From Paracoccaceae bacterium (lineage in GTDB: Bacteria > Pseudomonadota > Alphaproteobacteria > Rhodobacterales > Rhodobacteraceae), in the NCBI GenBank assembly GCA_004153385.1, contig SDAL01000005.1, positions 1 to 64,000 on the forward strand: a DNA stretch of 64,000 bases, in the 5' to 3' direction. Shown here in pieces: positions 1 through 9,408 of this stretch. The translations under genes and the position numbers were made by a program. Numbering within the stretch: the first letter of the stretch is position 1; each line of letters starts with the position of its first letter. The notes under the pieces were generated by a model that ran no database searches, had not been told where the DNA came from, and worked only from the letters and a program-made list of their open reading frames with translations.

Positions 1-972
1 GTCATCGCCCTGCGCCCCCCACATGCGGTCCTGCCCCGTGCCGCCATGCATGCGGTCGGCGCCTGAGCCACCGGTCAACCGGTCATCTCCCGCGTCGCCG
101 AACATCAGATCATTGCCTTGCGCGCCGAACAAGACATCATTGCCCTCATCGCCCGAGAGCCGGTCATTGTCATATCCACCATGCAGCATGTCATTGCCCG
201 CCCCTCCCCACAGGGTATCGTTGCCCTGATTGCCAGAAAGGCTGTCATCGCCTTGCGCCCCCCACATGCGGTCCTGCCCTGTGCCGCCATGCATGCGGTC
301 GGCACCTGAGCCACCGGTCAACCGGTCATCTCCCGCGTCGCCGAACATCAGATCATTGCCTTGCGCCCCGAACAAGACATCATTGCCCTCATCGCCCGAG
401 AGCCGGTCATTGTCATATCCACCATGCAGCATGTCATTGCCCGCCCCTCCCCACAGGGTATCATTGCCCTGATTGCCAGAAAGGCTGTCATCGCCCTGCG
501 CCCCCCACATGCGGTCCTGCCCCGTGCCGCCATGCATGCGGTCGGCACCTGAGCCACCGGTCAACCGGTCATCGCCCGCGTCACCGAACATCAGATCATT
601 GCCTTGGGCGCCGAACAAGACATCATTGCCCGCATCCCCCGAGAGCCGGTCATTGTCATATCCACCATGCAGCATGTCATTGCCCGCGCCGCCCCACAGG
701 GTATCGTTGCCCTGATTGCCAGAAAGCCTGTCATTACCTTCCCCACCTGTGATCACATCGCGCCCCGTGCCGCCATGCATGCGGTCGGCGCCAGCACTGC
801 CTTCCAGTTTGTCATCGCCTGCGCCGCCGAACATCAGGTCATCGCCCTTGGCTCCGATCAAACGGTCATTGCCACCGTCGCCCGAGAGCCGGTCATTGCC
901 GGACCCGCCATGCAGCAAATCGTTGCCCGCGCCGCCCGACAGGGTATCATTGCCCTGATTGCCATAAAGCTT
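1..972 (-). repeat. 243-bp tandem repeats (81 residues = 9 RTX nonapeptides)
   Basis: Units lie at 1-243, 244-486, 487-729 and 730-972. The first three differ at only a handful of bases; the fourth is clearly homologous but diverged. Each unit encodes nine nonapeptides of the RTX protein. The array may continue to the left of the window. Such near-identity implies recent duplication or gene conversion, and unit number probably varies between strains. Confidence 0.93.
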
Positions 973-2799
973 GTCATTGCCCGCGTGACCTTGCATCTGG
1001 TCGTGGCCTGTCTGGCCATGCAACGTGTCATTGCCGTTCTGGCCCCAGACAATGTCATTGCCCGAACCGGCGTAGATCAGGTCGTCGTCTCCCTCGCCAT
1101 AAAGCCGGTCATTGCCGCTGGACCCGTTAAGCGTATCAAGCCCCGGGCCGCCCAACAGCGTATCATCGCCCGCCCCGCCGTGCAGATCGTCGTCGCCTGC
1201 CTCGCCCCGCAGCCGGTCATTGCCACCCAACCCCGCGATCTGGTCGCCGCCCGCCCCGCCTGTGATCACATCGGCATCCTCGGTGCCTTCGATCTCCTGA
1301 AACATGATCAGGGGGGGGCGGTCGATATCCCATGTGATGCTGGACAAAAGCGCCCCGGTGGAGATGGTCTTGCCATCCATACTGCGGATTTCGCTTACCT
1401 CGCCGCCCATGAATTTCATCACGATGCCGTAGCTGGTTGGGGTCAGCTCCAGACGCTCGGGGCTGTAAAGCATGGGGACCGCGCTTAGATCCAGCCGGTC
1501 GATGCCGGGCTGGAAATCCGCAATCACATCGCGTTTGCCATCCGCACTGAGCACAAACACATCCGCGCCGGTGCCGCCGTAAAGCCTGTCACTGCCACCG
1601 CCATCGGCGAGAATGTCGCGCCCGCCCGCACCGTGCAAAATATCATTGCCGCCGCTGCCCTGGATCATGTCGTCTTTGGCGCTGCCTTTGAGCGTGCCGC
1701 GACCGGTGATGACCGCGCCCAGATCGCGCAGCGAAAACGACAGCTCCGTGAGGCCGGAGGCCGTCTGGCTTGCCACATAGGCCCGCAGTTCCTGGCCCAC
1801 CTCGCTCAGGCTGAGCGCACTGAGTGCCGACAGCGCACCGGTGCCCTGATCTTCGAGCGTATCCAGATGCACCAGCTGGCCCGATGGCAACATGGTGAAC
1901 AGGCTGACCCCGTTATCGCCGCCGCCCACCAGCACAAATCCCCAGTCATCAACCGAGACCGTGGCCATATCGCTGATCCGGCCGAACCGCGTGGGCAGAT
2001 TGTCGAGGATATGATCGGCCACCGACAGGGTGCCTTGCGCATCAATCCCCACCACGGTGAGCGCGGCACCGGCGCTTGTGTCGCTGGCCGAGCTGACGAT
2101 CGCATAGGCATGTCCTGCGACCTCCACCGCCTCGATCTGCAGCGCGTTGGGCAAAAGGCCCAGACCGGTGTCGCGGCTGATCGCGCTGCCGGCAGATGAC
2201 AGCCTGCCGCCTGCGCCCAGTTCCATCACGCTCATCCCCCCCTCAACATTGCTGAGAGTGACAATGAAGGTTTTTCCGTTCTGGCTGAGGGCGGCCATAT
2301 CCACGGGCCAGCGCAGATGTGTGTCGGTCCCGTCATAAACCGCCGAGACCTGAACCGGCTGGTCTGCATCGAAGCGGTAGGAATTGACGCGGCGCGGCCC
2401 CACCCCGGCCACCAGCATGCCATCCACGGCCAGCAGCTCCGACACGCCCGAGGCCGTGGTCATGTCAAACGACACCGCCTGACGGATCTGGCCCTGATCA
2501 TCAAGCCTGTAGCCCACCGGCTGATCGCCCACGGTGCTGCCGATCATCATCATTGTCTGGCTCGCGGTGTCCACCAGCGTGATCTGGCCCGTGGTCATCG
2601 ACACCATCCGGTCGGGGTATTCGACCGTATCAAGCTGGCCGCTGTTCTTGCCCGATATCGCGAACGAAAACGCCCCGCCGTTCTGGCCGGTGGTGCCCAT
2701 CAGATAGGACCCCGTGCCCGTCTCGTATACGGCAAGGTCGCGCACGTCATGCGATGTCAGGGCCGTCCCGCTCAAGATCTGGCCGCGTATGCTGAGCAT
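1..2799 (-). CDS. RTX-type calcium-binding protein, C-terminus cut off by window edge
   Basis: The reading frame starts at ATG 2797-2799 behind a GGAG at 2806-2809 and stays open for 933 codons to the window edge, so the C-terminus is missing. Residues 1 to about 360 look like a beta-rich, repeated propeller-like region with no catalytic motif that I recognise. From about residue 366 come glycine/aspartate nonapeptides of the RTX type (GGxGxDxLx), including a serralysin-like block ending GGTGADVFVLS with D-x-I-x-D-F downstream. A second, long RTX array starts near residue 500 and runs to the edge. RTX repeats fold as calcium-filled beta-rolls outside the cell, usually after type I secretion; no secretion genes are in view. 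A secreted adhesin or S-layer-like protein is likely, but the precise role is unknown. The array is built from larger 81-residue units, annotated separately. Confidence 0.88.
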   Translation of the reverse strand, partial: MLSIRGQILSGTALTSHDVRDLAVYETGTGSYLMGTTGQNGGAFSFAISGKNSGQLDTVEYPDRMVSMTTGQITLVDTASQTMMMIGSTVGDQPVGYRLDDQGQIRQAVSFDMTTASGVSELLAVDGMLVAGVGPRRVNSYRFDADQPVQVSAVYDGTDTHLRWPVDMAALSQNGKTFIVTLSNVEGGMSVMELGAGGRLSSAGSAISRDTGLGLLPNALQIEAVEVAGHAYAIVSSASDTSAGAALTVVGIDAQGTLSVADHILDNLPTRFGRISDMATVSVDDWGFVLVGGGDNGVSLFTMLPSGQLVHLDTLEDQGTGALSALSALSLSEVGQELRAYVASQTASGLTELSFSLRDLGAVITGRGTLKGSAKDDMIQGSGGNDILHGAGGRDILADGGGSDRLYGGTGADVFVLSADGKRDVIADFQPGIDRLDLSAVPMLYSPERLELTPTSYGIVMKFMGGEVSEIRSMDGKTISTGALLSSITWDIDRPPLIMFQEIEGTEDADVITGGAGGDQIAGLGGNDRLRGEAGDDDLHGGAGDDTLLGGPGLDTLNGSSGNDRLYGEGDDDLIYAGSGNDIVWGQNGNDTLHGQTGHDQMQGHAGNDKLYGNQGNDTLSGGAGNDLLHGGSGNDRLSGDGGNDRLIGAKGDDLMFGGAGDDKLEGSAGADRMHGGTGRDVITGGEGNDRLSGNQGNDTLWGGAGNDMLHGGYDNDRLSGDAGNDVLFGAQGNDLMFGDAGDDRLTGGSGADRMHGGTGQDRMWGAQGDDSLSGNQGNDTLWGGAGNDMLHGGYDNDRLSGDEGNDVLFGAQGNDLMFGDAGDDRLTGGSGADRMHGGTGQDRMWGAQGDDSLSGNQGNDTLWGGAGNDMLHGGYDNDRLSGDEGNDVLFGAQGNDLMFGDAGDDRLTGGSGADRMHGGTGQDRMWGAQGDD

Positions 2800-3069
2800 A
2801 CTGTCTCCTGTTCTGGCCGGTCCCGAAGTGGTCTTGCACAAAGCGGCAGAACCGGACCGGATGTAGGAAAACAGTGTGAAGAAAATCCCTCTCGCAGAGG
2901 TAAATATTCCCTGCCCTGCCAGCCGTATAATCAGTTGGATTTTATCAAATCACGACCGCCGCATAAGGGGGGCTGCGTGATGTGCGGGGCGCCGATGACG
3001 CGGGGGCGCAGGGATGGTTCGGGCGGACCGCCAAGGCAAAGCGGGTGGCCCGCGCCCCGGGGGGGCGGG

Positions 3070-3963
3070 TCAGACCGTTTCGATCTTGGGCCGGAAACTC
3101 ATGCCGCGCAAAATCGCACCATAAATCTTGCGCCGCACCGGCCATGGCACATTGCCCGCCTTCATATCGCGATGCACGTTATAGGCAAAGGAGGCGACCC
3201 CGACCATGCCCCGCTCGCGGCGCCGGTAGGAGGTTTCGTTGCGCGCGCCATAGGCATATTTCCAAAGGCTCTTGGCGGTGACGAGGCTGTAGTTCACCCC
3301 CTTGTTTTCGGGGGTGTCATGGATCACGCGGCTTTCGGGGCAAAAGATACCGGGATAGCTGCGCGCGATGCGACGGGTGTATTCGGCGTCATCAAACCAG
3401 ATGAAATAATCCTTGATCGGCAGGCCATGTTCGCGCACCGCCCATCGCGGGATCAATACCGATACAAACGAACAGCTGTCGACCAAGGTCCACGGGGTTT
3501 GCGCGCGCAAGAACCGCGGCCAGTCCCAGACCGGGCTGGGGGTGTTCATCTCGCAAAGCGACCCGTCGATCCACTCGACCCGGCTACAGGCGAAGCTGGG
3601 CCGCCACTGGAAGCGGGCCTCGAAATCGGTCAGGTCATGGTGCAGCCGTTCCAGCGCATCGGGTTCGGGATAGGCGTCATCATCCGAAATCCAGATGTAG
3701 TTTGCGCCTTCGGCATAGGCCAGCTTCACGCCCTCATAAAATCCGCCCGCCCCGCCGATATTCTTGGGCAGTTTGACATAGCGCAGTGTGTCCATGGCTT
3801 TCGCCTGCACAACCGCGGCCGTATCATCGGTGGAGGCATTGTCGATCACATAGATCACCTCTGGCGGGCGGGTCTGGCGGGCCAGCGCATCAAGCACATT
3901 GGACAGTTTGCCGGAGCGGTTGAAGGTGACGATGACGGCGGCGGTTTGCGACAGAACGGACAT
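3070..3963 (-). CDS. Family 2 glycosyltransferase, galactofuranosyl/rhamnosyl type
   Basis: A 297-residue GT-A fold enzyme. It opens with the nucleotide-sugar binding strand AAVIVTFNR (about residues 8-16), then VIDNASTD, GGAGGFYEG (about 70-78) and the metal-binding acidic cluster SDDDAYPE. These features are typical of GT2 enzymes related to the GlfT1/rhamnosyl-galactofuranosyl group, which act at the cytoplasmic face of the membrane on lipid-linked glycans. The start codon lies three bases downstream of the stop of the GT4 gene at 3967-5595, so the two form an operon and probably add successive sugars to the same surface glycan. The donor sugar cannot be told from sequence. Confidence 0.85.
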   Translation of the reverse strand: MSVLSQTAAVIVTFNRSGKLSNVLDALARQTRPPEVIYVIDNASTDDTAAVVQAKAMDTLRYVKLPKNIGGAGGFYEGVKLAYAEGANYIWISDDDAYPEPDALERLHHDLTDFEARFQWRPSFACSRVEWIDGSLCEMNTPSPVWDWPRFLRAQTPWTLVDSCSFVSVLIPRWAVREHGLPIKDYFIWFDDAEYTRRIARSYPGIFCPESRVIHDTPENKGVNYSLVTAKSLWKYAYGARNETSYRRRERGMVGVASFAYNVHRDMKAGNVPWPVRRKIYGAILRGMSFRPKIETV

Positions 3964-3966
3964 GGA

Positions 3967-5595
3967 TCAAAACTCCGGTGCGGCGCCTGCGGCCACAGTT
4001 TGGTAAATAGGCATCAGCAGCTCTTTGGCGGTGGGATCGGCCATGATCGCGCTGTAGCGCGCGCGCATCGCATCGCCCTGACGGGCCAGAAAGGCGGGAT
4101 CGTGGCACAGTTTGTCGACCGCGCCCACACAGGCTTTCACCGCCTGAACCGGATCGAGCGGCAGCAACAGATCGTCCGGCACGATTTCGCTTTGCGACCC
4201 GACATTGCTGGAAATCGGGATCGTGCCATGGGCGATTGCCTCGTAGCACACCAGCGCCAGCCCCTCGTTATTGGAGGGCAAAAGCAGGATATCGGCGCTC
4301 TCGAACAGGGCGGGCACGTCGGTACCGGCCGGTTTGCGCACCACGGTTTCCGACAGCCCGTAGCGGCGCAAAAGCGTATCGACCGCCCCCGACATCGGAC
4401 CTTCGCCCACCCATGTGACGCTCAGCGTGATATTTTTCGCCTTGGCCCATTTGGCCAGCGCGCGCAGGCATTCCACAATCACAACGGGCCGTTTTTGATA
4501 CACAAGCCGCCCCACGATGGCGATATGAAGCGCTTTCGGGTCGGGGGTCAGGTTGGGCTCGGGCAAGACGGCTGCTGTGTCGGAGCGTGTCAGCATCCGG
4601 CCCAGACGCGCCCGGTCAAGCGTGTGGAAGTGATCGCGGTAGAAGTCCACCAGCTCGCGGCTGATCACATGATGCATGTCGATGTAATTCGACCACACCC
4701 CCGAGATACGCGGATAGCCGCCGTCGCCATGCTCCACGATATGGGTGGTGTCGATCACCTTGATGTCGGGGTGCATCATCCGCAGATGCGCAATCGCATT
4801 GTAAAGCGGTACGCAGTGATGGATATGGACCAGCCTGATATTTTCACGCGTGGCCAGATTGGCCAGATGGCGCGGCCAGTCTTGGGCCTGCAGATAGCGG
4901 TCCAGCCGGATGAAACGCAGATCGGGATGATCGGGCAGCCTGTCTGCCATCCGCTGCAGCGCGGGCACGCCTGCCACCACAAAGACCCGCAGCCCTGCCT
5001 CGAGCGCCCAAGTGATCGTGTCGCGGGCCATATTCTCGGCCCCGCCCACTTCCAGCCAATGCACCCCGATCAGGATCGCGGGGCGCGCGGCGGCCTGGGC
5101 ATCAGGATCAGTCACGATGGATGCGGGATATTCCAACAGCTCACGTGCGCCCCGTCCACGGGGAAGGCATCTCCATTCGTGGCGTTGATGCGCCTTGGAT
5201 TTGCGCCGCATCTCGGCCTTGTAGCGCAGCCATTCATATCCCAAAGGAGAGGCGGAAAACAACGCGGCCACTTTGCGCGAGCGTGGCATCCAGTCGGGTT
5301 CGGTCGATTGCCATTCACCGGGGTTGGGCGCGCGTGGCACCGCAATCAGGACCGTCAGGGACAGCGCGCCTGTAAACGGGGCCGGCAAAGCCTCGCGCCC
5401 CAGATATTCGGCGGATGTGTGGCTGGGCTGGAAAATGAAATCCCCCTCCACCACCACGGGGTGACCGAACATCGGGTCCTCGCCTTCGTAATACACGAAG
5501 TTCAGCTGCCGGTCGGGGTAAAGCGTTGTGTAGATATCGCGGATTTCAGCGAATTCACGGGCATAGCGGTGCTTCAGATCGTCGTGCAGCTGCAT
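3967..5595 (-). CDS. Family 4 (GT-B) glycosyltransferase
   Basis: A 542-residue protein. After an unassigned N-terminal region of about 170 residues come a GT-B N-domain (ILIGVHWLEVGGAENMARDT) and a GT4 C-domain with IVGRLVYQKRP, then an E-x7-E type donor site (NNEGLALVCYEAIAHGTIPI, ending near residue 475) and a final S-E-I-V. GT4 enzymes are retaining, nucleotide-sugar dependent transferases used in LPS, capsule and exopolysaccharide synthesis. It is the first gene of a two-gene unit with the GT2 downstream. The start is ATG 5593-5595; AAGGA lies about 13 bases upstream, so the exact start is not certain. Sugar specificity is unknown. Confidence 0.87.
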   Translation of the reverse strand: MQLHDDLKHRYAREFAEIRDIYTTLYPDRQLNFVYYEGEDPMFGHPVVVEGDFIFQPSHTSAEYLGREALPAPFTGALSLTVLIAVPRAPNPGEWQSTEPDWMPRSRKVAALFSASPLGYEWLRYKAEMRRKSKAHQRHEWRCLPRGRGARELLEYPASIVTDPDAQAAARPAILIGVHWLEVGGAENMARDTITWALEAGLRVFVVAGVPALQRMADRLPDHPDLRFIRLDRYLQAQDWPRHLANLATRENIRLVHIHHCVPLYNAIAHLRMMHPDIKVIDTTHIVEHGDGGYPRISGVWSNYIDMHHVISRELVDFYRDHFHTLDRARLGRMLTRSDTAAVLPEPNLTPDPKALHIAIVGRLVYQKRPVVIVECLRALAKWAKAKNITLSVTWVGEGPMSGAVDTLLRRYGLSETVVRKPAGTDVPALFESADILLLPSNNEGLALVCYEAIAHGTIPISSNVGSQSEIVPDDLLLPLDPVQAVKACVGAVDKLCHDPAFLARQGDAMRARYSAIMADPTAKELLMPIYQTVAAGAAPEF

Positions 5596-5906
5596 ATCGG
5601 CGTCAGCATCCTTTTAAAACGCTTGGATCAGGGGGATCTGGTCGGGCGCGGGCCAGAATAATACTCTGACGGTTCTAGTAAACTCCGGCGCGGTTGGAAA
5701 GCGGCAATAGGTTCACGCGATTAGCAGATCACGCGGCAGGGCTGGAGCAAAGGCGCATCGGCGCATCGCGCATTCCCGCGACAGGGCAGGCGATATGTCA
5801 TGCGTCGTTGGGCGGGCTTCAGGGGGCCGTGTGCCTCCCAAAGCCCCTTTGCGCAGGGCGGGGAGAGTGCGCGCGCAGGGCGGCCGGGTCCAATCGCCCC
5901 GTGCCC
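5596..5906. other. Intergenic, no gene seen
   Basis: This stretch separates the stop of the LysE gene from the start of the GT4 gene; both are on the minus strand. It should hold the promoter of the GT4-GT2 pair. I see no RNA gene, no convincing ORF and no strong hairpin. Confidence 0.5.
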
Positions 5907-6542
5907 TCAGCGTTGCTGCAAGGCAAGCTTGAGGCCCAGCGAAATGAGCAACGTCCCCAGCAGCCGGTCCAGCCAGATCCCGATCTTCGGGCGGGAGCGC
6001 AGCTTGCGGCTGAGACTGGCACCCAAAAGCACAAGTGGCGGTTCGATCAGGGCCGCGACGCCGATGACCATCGCGCCATGTAGCGCGAGCTGTGCCCAAT
6101 TCGGTCCTGCACCGGCCACAACAAACTGCGGCAGGAAGGCCAGAAAGAAGATCGCGACTTTCGGATTGAGAAGCGACACCAGCATCCCTTGGCGCATGAT
6201 CTGCCCGCCGGTTGCGATGGTCTGCGCGGCGGCGGGCATGACCATGCCGCCCTTTGCGCGCAGCGCCGAGATCCCCAGATATACCAGATAGGCTGCGCCC
6301 GCCCATTTCACGATGGTGAACGCTGTGGCAGAGGAGGCAAGAATGGCCGACAATCCGGCCGCTGCACATACCACATGCACAAACGCCCCACCCCAGATCC
6401 CCGCCATGGCCGCAAATCCCGCCCGACGCCCGCCCCGCACGGTCTGACCCAATATGAACGCCATATCCGGACCGGGTGACAGGTTGAGCAACACGGCTGC
6501 GGTGCAGAAGGTCGTCCAGTGCAGAAGCGAATATTCAAACAT
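5907..6542 (-). CDS. LysE/RhtB-family amino-acid exporter
   Basis: 211 residues with about six hydrophobic segments. The N-terminus carries the family signature LNLSPGPDMAFILGQ followed by GRRAGFAAMAGIWGG (about residues 20-50), characteristic of LysE/RhtB translocators that export amino acids or homoserine lactone-like compounds across the inner membrane. Length matches the family (about 205-215). It is a monocistronic gene flanked by glycosyltransferase genes, with which no functional link is evident. Substrate unknown. Confidence 0.9.
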   Translation of the reverse strand: MFEYSLLHWTTFCTAAVLLNLSPGPDMAFILGQTVRGGRRAGFAAMAGIWGGAFVHVVCAAAGLSAILASSATAFTIVKWAGAAYLVYLGISALRAKGGMVMPAAAQTIATGGQIMRQGMLVSLLNPKVAIFFLAFLPQFVVAGAGPNWAQLALHGAMVIGVAALIEPPLVLLGASLSRKLRSRPKIGIWLDRLLGTLLISLGLKLALQQR

Positions 6543-6785
6543 GGCTGTGTCCGTTCAGGTGAGATGTACGGGTCTAGGGGGCTTGTGTCGGAATGCAAAG
6601 CAACGGTTTGTGTCGGAAACAAAGTGAGCCTGCGCGATCAGGCGGCCCGTGCGCCGTGCGCATCCCCGATCCGGCAAAGGAACGTCACCGCAAGATCCGG
6701 ACCGCTGACAGATTTGGCCTAGTGGCCGATGCGACATCCGCCGGTCTGGCGCGCATATGCCCCCCTATCCGGTCGCCGTTCGACC

Positions 6786-8879
6786 TTAGCGGTCAGAATG
6801 AGAGCTGGGCGTGGAGGCTGCGGGCGCAGGGGCTGCGGGCTCCATTGGCGCATGCGCCTTGAGTGCATCTTCCCAATAGCTTTGCGTGGTCAGCCGGTGA
6901 TAGCCCGCCTGCCAGTCGTGGTGCAGCGTTCCGCGGCGCCAGATCAGGCGCAGCATCTGGCGCCAGAACCCCAGCGAGGCCCGCCACCCGCGCCAGATCC
7001 GCGCGTGCAAGACCACCGCATGATGGCGATCGGCGGTGATCTGCGTGATCTTGCGCGCCCCCCAGATCCGCGTGGCCTGACCTGCGGCCTCGGGTGGCAG
7101 GGTTTCGTCACGGCCCCACAAGGAGATCGCGCCGGTCAGATGCCCGTTCAGGCTGATCTTGCCCAGCCGTGATTGCCATGATGCGGGGGGGCGGGGATCT
7201 GGACGGGGATCTGGACGGGGGGCGGGGTGGTGTGCGTTCAGCGCGCGCGGGGCCTCGTTCTGGGTCAGCAATGAAATCTGCGCGCGGCGCATCGCCAGAT
7301 CGGGGGTTGCGGCAAATGCCTGCGGTCCGGCACATACATCCTGTAGCGCCCATGTCATGGCCTGAAGTGTCTCATAGCGATACATCACCAAGGCCCGCGC
7401 CCAGAACCGAAACGCGATCCGCCACAGATTGCGGCGCGAGCCGGTGAACAGTGGCAGACCCAGTTGATGCACCAGATGGCTGCGCAGCTCCAGATAGCCT
7501 GTAAGCGGTGTTTCCTTGGCCCCGAAATCGACCTCTTGTGTGGCGATCACCCCGGGCAGGCTGGTGACACGCAGGTTGTTGGCCAGCGAAAACCCCACAT
7601 CGTCGCCGCGAATGAAAAACGGAAACGGCAGGGCGTGGACCGCCTGAAGCGAAAAGGCGAAAAACCACCATCCCCCGTAGACCCCCGGCACATGGGTATG
7701 ATGGGCCGTGCGCAGCATGCCCAGACAGGCCTCGCGCTGCGACAGGTCCGTGCCACAATATTGCGGGCGGCAAAACAGATCGCAATGCGCGGTGTTTTCC
7801 CACAGAACATGCGGCTGGTCTGCGCGCGACAAAGCGCCCGCCACCGCAAGATTGGGATCTGTGGCATAGGCGAGATAGGCATGGGTGCGTGCGATGGCTT
7901 CGGGATCGGCACTGGCATCGTCATCCATGAAAAGACAATGCGTGGCCTGCGCGTGCCGGGCCTCGATCAGCCCGCGGGCAAATCCGCCAGAGCCTCCAAG
8001 ATTGGGATTGGGGACACAATGCGCGCCTTTGGGCAGGGCGTCCATGGTCAGGCTGCAGCCATTGTCGATCAGCCAAAGCCGTGCACGGCCTGTGTCTAGA
8101 TGGGCGCGTGCGGGCGGGGTCTGATCCGTTTCACTTTCGGGCGCGGCGCTCAGGATCGGGGCCAGCCGCGCACATAGGGCGCGCGCCTGCGCCTCGCGGC
8201 GGAAGGTGGTGACAATGATCGCCAGATCGGGGCGCTGGCGGGGGGGCGTACGGGTCTGCCACACGCAGCGCGACAGTCGCGCGTCAACCGGTAGGCTATG
8301 TGCGCCGGTGTACGCGTCCCCATCGGGGGCCTTGGCCGGTGCCATCGGACCGCGGTGGCGCAGCGCCACGAGGGCCGGATCTGTGGGATCGCTTGCCGCG
8401 GCGTGGCCACCGGCAGGTGCGGCGGGCAGGGGCGTTGTGCCCGTCGGCCCGCAGGCGCTGAACTCCGGCCACAAGATCACTGCCTGTGCGCGGATCTCGG
8501 CAGAGGGGGCGTGGCTTTGGGGCCGGTTTTCTTGCAACTCCAACACGGTTTCACGATCACGCAAATCGCGGCCTTGGGCATCTTGCCCGCAGATTTGCAC
8601 CCTGATCCGGCCCTGACCGCACAGCCCAAGCGACATATCGTGCAGCGCGCATTCGCTGTGCCACAGACCTTGGGCAAACTGGTTGTGATAGCCGTCAAGC
8701 GCCACGATCTGATGGGCCACAAGCGAGAGATCCGTAGGCTCATCGGTTTGAGGCAACGGCTGCGGGGCCGGGCCTTTGGTGTCTGTGCGGTGCAGATAAA
8801 GGCTTTCGCGACCCTCGCCGTACCAGCGCAACTGTTGCAGCCTGATCATCGGGGGCGAGGCGGAGGGCGTATCAGGCAT
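6786..8879 (-). CDS. GlfT2-like glycosyltransferase (galactofuranosyltransferase type)
   Basis: About 697 residues. The open frame extends upstream to 9056, but the upstream 59 codons are proline/serine rich and unlike the family; I place the start at ATG 8877-8879 (protein begins MPDTPSASPP) with a GGA 12 bases upstream. Residues 1 to about 215 form a beta-rich N-terminal domain; then a GT2 domain starts at LAIIVTTFRRE, with NPNLGGSGGFARG and the metal site FMDDDASADPEA. The order N-terminal beta domain, GT-A domain, helical C-terminus is that of mycobacterial GlfT2-type galactofuranosyltransferases and their Gram-negative relatives. The last 40 residues are low-complexity Ala/Pro. It likely elongates a surface polysaccharide. 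Donor sugar is inferred, not shown; no glf (UDP-galactopyranose mutase) gene is in the window. Confidence 0.8.
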   Translation of the reverse strand: MPDTPSASPPMIRLQQLRWYGEGRESLYLHRTDTKGPAPQPLPQTDEPTDLSLVAHQIVALDGYHNQFAQGLWHSECALHDMSLGLCGQGRIRVQICGQDAQGRDLRDRETVLELQENRPQSHAPSAEIRAQAVILWPEFSACGPTGTTPLPAAPAGGHAAASDPTDPALVALRHRGPMAPAKAPDGDAYTGAHSLPVDARLSRCVWQTRTPPRQRPDLAIIVTTFRREAQARALCARLAPILSAAPESETDQTPPARAHLDTGRARLWLIDNGCSLTMDALPKGAHCVPNPNLGGSGGFARGLIEARHAQATHCLFMDDDASADPEAIARTHAYLAYATDPNLAVAGALSRADQPHVLWENTAHCDLFCRPQYCGTDLSQREACLGMLRTAHHTHVPGVYGGWWFFAFSLQAVHALPFPFFIRGDDVGFSLANNLRVTSLPGVIATQEVDFGAKETPLTGYLELRSHLVHQLGLPLFTGSRRNLWRIAFRFWARALVMYRYETLQAMTWALQDVCAGPQAFAATPDLAMRRAQISLLTQNEAPRALNAHHPAPRPDPRPDPRPPASWQSRLGKISLNGHLTGAISLWGRDETLPPEAAGQATRIWGARKITQITADRHHAVVLHARIWRGWRASLGFWRQMLRLIWRRGTLHHDWQAGYHRLTTQSYWEDALKAHAPMEPAAPAPAASTPSSHSDR

Positions 8880-9408
8880 CACAAGGTCCTGCAGTTGGCA
8901 CAAAGAGGAGCGGGGCACGGAGGTAGAACACGAGGGTAGAACATGGGGCAAAAAGGCGGGGCAAGGCCCGCTATGACCCACCGCTCCTATCGTCTCGGGG
9001 CGCTGAGGTCTATCGGCCTCTGTCACACAAACGCGGGTGGTGGGCCCCGGCGGCATGAAGTATCATTTTTATACATCCAATTTCTCACATCCCGAAGCAG
9101 CCCCGCTTCGACAGATATACCCCTGCGATTGCTGCGGTCTTCTGTGCCGGCCCCTGATCGTGGCGTGGCACCCGCACCACAGGGACGATCCTTTGGCGGG
9201 CAGTGTCCTAAGTTGCGACGGCATTGGGGCCTGTACGGGGGGGGGGCGCAAGCGATCTGAGCCATAGGAAGGCGGACCATGGACACAAGATCATGGCGCG
9301 GCTGGATCGTGGAGGCATTGGATCACATAAACGCAGGAGTATTTGGCGCGCCCGTGGGGGCAGACGGGCCTGTTGAGGGTTTGCGTGCCTGTCCTTGGCA
9401 TCTGGCTT
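8880..9408. other. Intergenic, no gene supported
   Basis: About 530 bases between two minus-strand genes. It contains the discarded N-terminal extension of the GlfT2-like gene and a run of nine G near 9239. Short frames here overlap one another without a recognisable product. It probably holds the promoter of the glycosyltransferase gene. Confidence 0.4.

Noticed and set aside
1-958. Repeated 80-codon plus-strand frames
   Set aside because: They are the reverse reading of the 243-bp RTX repeats; the minus strand has the correct glycine/aspartate nonapeptides.
1-972. Possible CRISPR-like array
   Set aside because: The units are contiguous 243-bp coding repeats without spacers. No other CRISPR-like direct repeats were seen.
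2317-5661. A very long plus-strand open frame (1114 codons)
   Set aside because: It lies antisense to two well-supported glycosyltransferase genes, is rich in His, Gln, Arg and Gly, and has no family motif; long antisense frames are common at this base composition.
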